Assembly (NCBI RefSeq): GCF_000150275.1
Contig: NW_002060979.1
Location: 290,516-354,515 of the forward strand
Length of the DNA stretch: 64,000 nucleotides
Source: Trichoplax adhaerens
Lineage: Eukaryota; Placozoa; Uniplacotomia; Trichoplacea; Trichoplacidae
Reading direction: 5' to 3'
In this document: piece after piece, positions 38,001 to 47,000 of the stretch
How the letters are laid out: the number at the start of each line of letters is the position of its first letter
How positions within the stretch are numbered: the stretch's first letter is position 1
Program-made: the position numbers and the translations under genes
Notes under the pieces: model-generated
The model's input: the letters and a program-made list of their open reading frames with translations, nothing else
The model's database searches: none
What the model was told of the DNA's origin: nothing

Positions 38001-41000
38001 TAAGTGCTATTTCTCACAGTTATTATTTTCCTATCAATAGAACCACACAGCCAGTAACTTGCGCTACTTTCCGTTCATCGACTGGTCACTGCGCTCAATA
38101 CTTAAATGGCTCACAAGTGGATCTAACAAATTACCAAAACCTATCATCAACTGAAGCAATGTATGGTTCTATTTTCACGCTCTTACAATCAACTGGTGTA
38201 ATGTCTGTCAAATGCGTACTGTCCATGCTGCCAGCACTGTGCAAGACCTCCTATGGCTCCTGTTATCAAAGCCAGGGAGTACAAACTTTATGTCGAGAAG
38301 ATTGCGCCCTGTATGAGCAAGTGGCATTTGAATGTACTGCTGCTGTAATCTATCAAGGAGGACTTGGTGGTCAAAATTGCTTCTCACTACCTTCCAGAAA
38401 TCCAAATAACAATCAATGCGTTAGGCTAGAGGGATATTTAAACAGTGATATATTAAGTGAGTAAGATACAGTACTATCGTGCTTAAGTTGTCTAAGGAGA
38501 ATTTAAATTAATTTCAATTTCTTAAGATTGTCAATATTCTATTCAAAACCTACTTACTGATTTGAAATTTACTACTCATTACGTTACTGAAAAACAATCT
38601 ACCACATTAAAGCAATTAAATGCAATGCAAATTTAACATGATAATTTTTACTTTTAATTTATAATTTCTACTTGTATCCTTGTAACGAAGGCAAGCCACA
38701 AGCAAATTACACGTTAGTAGAGTCACATTTATTATTACAAGTGATATTTTTTTAATTATAATTTATTTCCATTGACGTTTAATATTTCTCGGTGTATTTA
38801 TTTACACAGTGCACAATGCGAAATGTATCGTGGATCAATGTGCAAAAATTATTTAGCTGGAGCAAAAGTTTATGTTCCAGTAGGATTAACTCAAGAAAAG
38901 ATTGAAGCCTATCTACAAGTTACTCAAGCCCAAATCTTGACTTCATCCGCTAATGGCGGTACGGGCAGCTGCTTTAATCAAGTTTGGGAACATATTTGTT
39001 ATTCAGCCTTCCCCGTATGCCAGGGCAATGTACTTTATGGAATTTGTCGAGAAGATTGCACAAAATTCCTTGCCTCAAATTGCGTGCGACCCTATAGTGC
39101 TAACGGAATTAACATCCGACCTGATTGTTCTATACTTCCGGGAATAAATGATGTTCAATTCAAATGTTATAGTGCAATTACTGGCTATGGTTTGTAATAT
39201 TCAGTTAAATTTACTTCAATATAATCTATTGCTCACTAAATACTTCCAATTTTGTTTCAATCTGATAAATATTTATTCCCGGATCCCACCTATTTAGATC
39301 ATACTATTCCCACCAATCAGCCTACAACTATTCCAGTAACTATTGCTACTACAGGGATAGTGACGACTCCAATGGCCGCAACTACCTCATCTTCTGGCCA
39401 ATCTACCAACGGTGCTACTGAAAATGGAACTAGTAGTTCTACTAATACTACTAATGGATCTGCGTCAGGTACAGCAGGTGCTGCAACGACTATGGCTGCA
39501 ACTACTATGACCGCAACTACTGCAACTATGTTCCAACCTACTACTCAAAGGTATATCATTTTTGTAGAGATCATAGTATTCGATTGGCTTAGTTAACTTT
39601 CGTGATTCTATTTGCAGTACTAGCGTAGGCCATCCATTCAATGAGCAATTATTTTGCTACTACGTTCCGGAAGGTATAGCACTCTTCTGATAGATAGTAC
39701 GGTATTTTACTTGGATTAGTTTCTTGATCGTAACCCGTATTATCGAAATGTATTTCAAGAGTTCAATTTTAACATAACAGCGAATTATCTTTGACAACGT
39801 GATCTTCTTTTGACTAAGAATATGCATATACTCGAATATCTAATTAACAGGAGAAAAACTACCATGCGATAGCTCTCCGTGCTCAAATAATGCTGAATGT
39901 ATCAACATGGTCACTGAAAATTTTAGTAGCTATTACTGCAAATGCAAAATTGGCTATTTTAACGGACAAAGATGCGTTGATGGTGCGATATAATATTGAA
40001 TTAATTTAAAATTTATTTTTGAACTTTAATCCATCGATTTCAATATGAAAATTTAGTTCATTGACTGAATTTAATAAAATTTACTTTTTATTAATCGAAT
40101 TTATTTGCATTATTATTTTACTGATAGAAATCCCAGTGAAAGATATTTCCATTACTGCAAACTCTTCCATGCCTCTTAGCGGTTCTAATCTTGCATTTAT
40201 ATGCGAGGCTTATGGTCGACCGGCGCCCGTCATTACTTGGTATAAAGATGGAACAATCTTTCAAGCTGATAATGGCAATAACGTCATTATTTTGAATCAA
40301 GTTGTAAGCGATATTCGGGTTAGATCAGTATTAATACTGAGCCCAGTTAAAAATAGTAATGGTGGCAACTATTGGTGTACAGCAACAATTCCGCCAGAAA
40401 TCATTCAGAGCAGCAATATTACGATCGGTAAGAGCCATGATAGTACAAAGTTATAAAACTATCTTAGCTATAGCTAGGTAGTTAGGTACCTATAGAATAT
40501 GCCAAGCAGAAAGAAATCGGTATCGCATTTATCCGCTCAACTTAAAATAATAGCTAATGACTTGTCTAAGCCAATTACTTTAAAGATCACATTTTGATAT
40601 TGATTACAGCAAATCAAATTCTAGAATTGTAGTGAAATGATACAACATATGCTAAATTAGAATTGATTATAGCCTTTATTAGAGCATATTTGTCAGCTCC
40701 ATACAGTATTGAATTGGGTACTGCGAATCTACTAATTTTGTTGTCAATGATACGCTATTATGTATGTTTTGATTTAATATTTCTACGATTTCGGTAATTA
40801 GATCCAAATTCATGTTATTCTGCTCCGTGTATGTTTGGGAAATGCTTCGATGAGTATGACGGATTCCAATGTGTCTGTGATCGAGGATATACCGGAGTTC
40901 AGTGTCAATCAGGTGTTAAAGAGATTTCATTAATATTAAATCTTAATTACAATTTATAAACCGAATTCATTTTAATAAATCTTTTTGGTCTCTTTAGATA

Positions 41001-44000
41001 TCGATGAATGTTTAAACTCACCATGTGTTCAGGGCAACTGCAAAAACTTAGCTGGATCATTTAATTGTTCTTGTAATCCAGGCTGGAAGGGAAGATTATG
41101 CAATGGTAATTGATAGCTCTAATTCCTTATAAATGTTTGAGGTAACTAATTACTATTTTATTTAAACTCGTTCAGCTTCGGTGCCTTGTTACTCTAATCC
41201 ATGCGCTTATGGTACTTGTAAGAATTTATTAAACGCATATTTATGCGAATGCACACCGGGCTACACTGGTATAAATTGCGCTGAAGGTATACTTAATATT
41301 ATACTTTTTTGACCTTTTTAGCGGCTAATTAATTACGAATGTCAACTATATTTACGATAAAATTATAATTTTATATGGTAATTAATGATACATATCTGAT
41401 ATACTGTTAGATAATAGCTATAACAACGATGATTTCATGATCATTAGATATCAATGAATGCCTACCAAATCTTTGCGTCCATGGAAGCTGTAACAATCTA
41501 GTTAACATGTTTAACTGCTCTTGTACAAATGGATGGAAAGGAAGACTTTGCAATAGTTAGTAATTATAGAAATCAATGTTGGTATTTTGAGGCTGAAACC
41601 CTAAATATAGTTTATTAACTAATGCTTTATTGCTATCTACAATGGTTACAGAAATAAACTTTTAACCTTAAAATAACTATATCTTAAAAAAACATTTTTA
41701 TTTCATCATGTGCAATTGAAATCAATCAATTTTTATCTTTCAGATTCCATTGGATGTACATCCAATCCTTGCTTAAATGGACAGTGTACAGATATGACAG
41801 ATGGCTATACATGTAACTGTACAGTTGGTTTCACTGGCATTCAGTGTGAAACCGGTAAATTCTTCTAGATTAGTTATTATAAATTAATCATAGTCAATCA
41901 AAATTAGTTGCCATAAGACAATTATTCCGATCTATCCATTTCAGATATTAATGAATGTGTAAGTAGTCCGTGTAATCATGGAACTTGTAATAATTTGGTC
42001 AATAAATATAACTGTAGCTGTGAAGATCGATGGAGTGGAGATTCTTGTGATAGTAAGTCAGCAGTTTAATCTAGTTAGCGTGTCGGAACTGAGCATTATC
42101 AATATCGTGCTTTAATAAAACTAAATTTGATGCTTGAATGTTTTAATCAGTTTCATCGGGATGTGACTCTAACCCATGTATCCGTGGATTTTGCTTGAAC
42201 GATAATACCATTGGATATAGGTGTATTTGCCCTTCGGGATATACTGGCAAGCAATGTAATACAGGTATTCCTATGATTCCATGCAAATGGTACCATAACT
42301 GTAGGGTGTAAAAATAGATTATTTATATTACATTTACGTGCATTTAGCTTTACAAAGATTTAGGATTTATATCTTTCACGCACTATAGCTCTCAAAATTA
42401 ATGAGTTGTTCATTCTTAAATTATCGTATTTATACGTGGCTTAAATTCTCTATAACTAAGAAGGCTTTATCCAAATAAGTTAATGTTAAGTAGTTCTATC
42501 TGTATACTTAGCGGCCAGCATTTAATGGACAATTTGATAACGACTAGTTCTTATAATTTAAAGATATTGATGAATGTCTATCTGGCCCATGTGTCAATGG
42601 AGTATGTAACAATTTAGTTGGGCAGTATTCATGTACTTGCAATAGCGGATGGACAGGCAATTTATGTGGCACAGGTTAGATACTATGTTCCTATCATTGC
42701 GTGCTGTTTAATAATAGACGTTAGGTGTTATAGCAATGAGCAACTGATGGCTGATTTTTCTACAGACATTGATGAATGCAAAGTTGGTGGTTTCTGTTCT
42801 CCTGATGCTGTATGTACCAATTTGATGGGCTCTTATTCTTGCACCTGTAAAGATGGCTTTATTGGAAATGGAACATATTGCAGAGGTTTATAAAATTTAG
42901 TGATATATTACAAACAAAATTTTGCCCTCCTAAATGCTCTAGCCCGATTGATTAAAGCGATTTAATAATAGAAGGAAGAGATTCTCGTAGATAGTAGTAA
43001 AGTTGACCATAATAATAATGTTTAAAGTGACATTTAACGTGATAGCTATATCTTCAAATGACTTTCTACAGCTCCACATTTATATCCACATGGTATTAAT
43101 CTTGGAGATTCGTTCTTTGGCAATTCGGATGATGGAATTTATAAAATGACGCTGCAGACAGATATTTACTATATGCAGGCATTCCATAGGGACTTATATG
43201 TACGCACTTGCTACATATTCTAATACCTAAAATTATTAAATATCAAAGATACTGTAATATCAGTAAATAGCTAGCGATATTCATTTGATTGCTATAGCTA
43301 TAATAACTATTTTTTCTACTAAATACTGATACTAAAAGCAATTTGAATTTTCAGGTTTCAATTAACGGATATGTCAGTATTGGTACCAGATACCAAACAG
43401 CCTATCCTCGACCTTTCCCCGCACCTACCAACATATCTATTATAGCACCTTTCTTCGCAGATGCCGATGCACGAGGATATACATCATCCGGGATATTGAT
43501 GCATGAATATGATACAAGTGATAATTCTACCACAGCTCAAGGTATATTAAGAAGGGCAAAACTGGATGTAGCCAACTTTCAGAATTACATGCAAAATAAT
43601 CCTAGTGACACTCAGTATGGCGTTTTCAATCAAAGTATAAATGGTTTCGTCCCTACACATGTTATCGTTATTACATGGCAAGATCTCTTACCTTCACCTA
43701 ATTCATACTATGTTAATCTGCGAACGGTAAGCTGATGGTAAACTAAATATACTAAAGTGTTTGTATAGAAAGCTATACATGATGGCTCTTAGTATACAGA
43801 AATTTAGAATCGAATTGCGGTACACCAGATTGGACTGCTAGAAATTTGAAAGTATAGCATTCTATTGTCTATTGTTTTAATTTTCATTTCGTTAACATTT
43901 ATACTGTTAAAAGATGTTCTGAATATTTAAAAAGACTACTTATACAGACTTATACCTAATTAAATAACAGATAAATTAAGAATTACCGTCCAAATATATA

Positions 44001-47000
44001 TAAATTGAGTCTATTTACTCTACAATATATGATTGTAATTTACTGGTAATGTACGATACCAAAGACTGATGATGATTGTTGATTAAATATAGTATTATTC
44101 CTTATGAAACTACTACCTTGCTGAAATTATAGCAGTTAATGCAGTATGTACGTATGTAAGAAAATGAACACGAATCAATTGTTTTCATGCTTTTGTAGAC
44201 AAATACATTCCAACTCGTCCTAATTTCTAACGGCAAAAACCTCTTTGGATTGTTCTTATACGATATTGGTGGTATGTTGTGGTATAAAGTCAGTATATCT
44301 AGGCCTAGAAGTGGCTATTCCTATGGTATAGCACCGTATTTTCATGAAACTTCCTATTCCGGTAGTACTACCATGCTAAGAATTGATCGTTATAACGGAA
44401 ATTATGGTCAACAATCCATATGGGCATATCGATTAGATAACCCTAAAACTCCTGGAATTAATTATGATAATTTGTGTAGAAAATGGTACAATAACGAGCC
44501 CCCAGCTTCTTATTACACTAATTTCCTAGCAAGGCGACCTTGTCCATGTATAGCTGGACAAGCTAGCTTAGACAGGCGATTTGTGTTTAATTTCACTTCA
44601 TTCTGCGCTACATCATTATTTTCGTTTCCACGTGGAAATCTTTACGGAGTGAGTTCAGTAAAATTGGCTCAAAATTTTAATTTTTATTCCACAAGTAACT
44701 CCGTCTCTAGTTACGTACTTAGTGTAGTTTTATTTTTAAGCTAACCTATTCTTTTTGATCTGATAGGTTAAGCAACGTTGTTGTTACTCAAGGGCAATCT
44801 TAAGCTTTGGAGCCTTGCTTTTGGGCAATCCAGGTGGTGCTACATTTATCTTTAGAAATGCAACTCAACAAGCGGAATCTGATACTGCCTATCAATATTG
44901 CTGTGTTGCGAGTAATTTATGCAATTTATATTATAAGAAAAGGCCAAGTAACAATTGCCAAGGGTATCGACCTCCACGACGAGCCTGGTTTTGGGGTGAT
45001 CCTCATGTCAGAACTGTTGATGGCTTAACCTACACCTTCAACGGGCTTGGTGAATATACGCTTTTGCAAACTATCGACAGCAATTACTTTAATTTGCAGG
45101 GTAGAACGATGAAAGCTATCCGCAATGTAACAGAAAAGGCTAGAGCTACGGTTTTTTCGGCATTTGCATTAAGCCAAAACGATTCTAATAAGGTTCAAGC
45201 AACGATGAATTTGGCCGAGAACGATATAGATATATTAGTTAATAGCCGAACATTAATCAAATTGAGAAATTTACCTGTCAATGAATTTCTGCCTTTTGAA
45301 AACGTACAGATATCGAGATCACTCAATGGTACTTTAATTGTTTCATTTTCTTCTGGAATTTCAGCGGAAATTGCTATGCTTAGTCAAATGCTGACAGTCG
45401 CGATGAATTTGCCGAACTGGATCCAAGGCAATACACGCGGTCTCCTCGGTACTTTAAATGGTAATCCCTCGGATGATTATTTGAGACCCAATGGAACGTA
45501 TTTGAGATCGAATGCTACAGAGAGTGAAATTTATTACGGGTTTGGACAGCTATGTAAGTGAATAACCTTATTATTTAAACATCCTTTGTGATATATGCCA
45601 GTAATATTGGTTTGCAATCGAAGTAGGTGTTAAATTTATGATTTCTATTAATTGAATATCTCTTAATTGTATAGATCAAATTACACCACAGGAATCACTG
45701 TTTACCTATCCTTCTGGCATAGGAACGGCAAATTATACAGATCCTTCTTTCGTACCTATATTTTCAGAAAATATACAACAGTTATTTGGTACCAATCAAC
45801 AACTTTACCAACAAGCTTTACAAAGTTGCGGTAATGATATATCTTGCCTATACGATGCTGCACTAACCTTAGATTTACAAGCTGCTGTCAGTGGAAAAGA
45901 TGTTGCCACTCAGTACCAAGAAACAACTACACAATTAGGTATAATCTAGTGTCTGTCATTTAAGGATGATAATCATTTAATCCAAAAAGCTGACTATAAA
46001 CTCATTGATATATTTTTTTCAAATATCTAATACAGAAAATTTCCCTCCACAAATAACTGGGATCACAATTTACAATGTCACCTTTGGTACTATATTTACA
46101 ACATCAATTGAAGTTACCGACCGAAATGAAAATGACACAGTGACAGTATCACTAGTAAATGCACCTTCTGGGGCATCATTTGACAACAAAACCAATGTGC
46201 TGACTTGGAATGTACAAACCTATCAAAATATTGTCATGGAATTTGTTGCCCTTGATTCTAAAGGCGCTAGAAGTATTTTGAGACCACAGATTATTATGTG
46301 CTATTGTGCAAATGGTGGAACTTGTGATTATAGGTATAACTTAAGTCAGTAGTAACTGTCATATCTAATGCTCATTTTTCATTTTTTACGCGACTGTAAA
46401 ATTAACAAATCAATATTACACGCGTCATAATTATATAACAAAATGATTTAGATCTGGATTAATTGAGGAAGGTTCAGTAAATCGAGTCCAGTGTCAATGC
46501 AATTCTGCCTATACTGGGATACGTTGTCTGAATGATTTCAATGCATGCTCTAACTTCCCTTGCTACGGACAAACAACTTGCACGGATAAACCAGCTCCAT
46601 CATCGGGCTATACCTGCGGTCCTTGTCCATCTAGCCTAACAGGAGATGGCCAAAAATGCTATGGTTAGAATTAGTCGCACTATTCATGCTAATGTACTCA
46701 CTTTATTTACAATATCATTATTTCTCTTGCTGAATGCAGATATTAACATCTGTGGCAGTAATTCTTCGCTTTGCCATCAGCTTTGCTTGAATGGAGATGG
46801 CGGCTATCGATGCGATTGTGAAATTGGTTATACGTTACAGAAAGATAATCGTACTTGCAAAGGTAGGTTATGCTTTCGAGCATTAATTATTTCGTCGGCT
46901 AGATGTTGTAACCCATGAAAATTTGATAGGACACTTCAATTTTGCTCATGCTTGATAATTTACTCCTATTCCTATCTATGCCCTTGCAGATATTAACGAA

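Noticed and set aside
37975-38010. Possible extra microexon between TTTAG at 37974-37978 and GTAAGT near 38000
   Set aside because: In the phase required it meets a stop, and exons 21 and 22 already join in frame.
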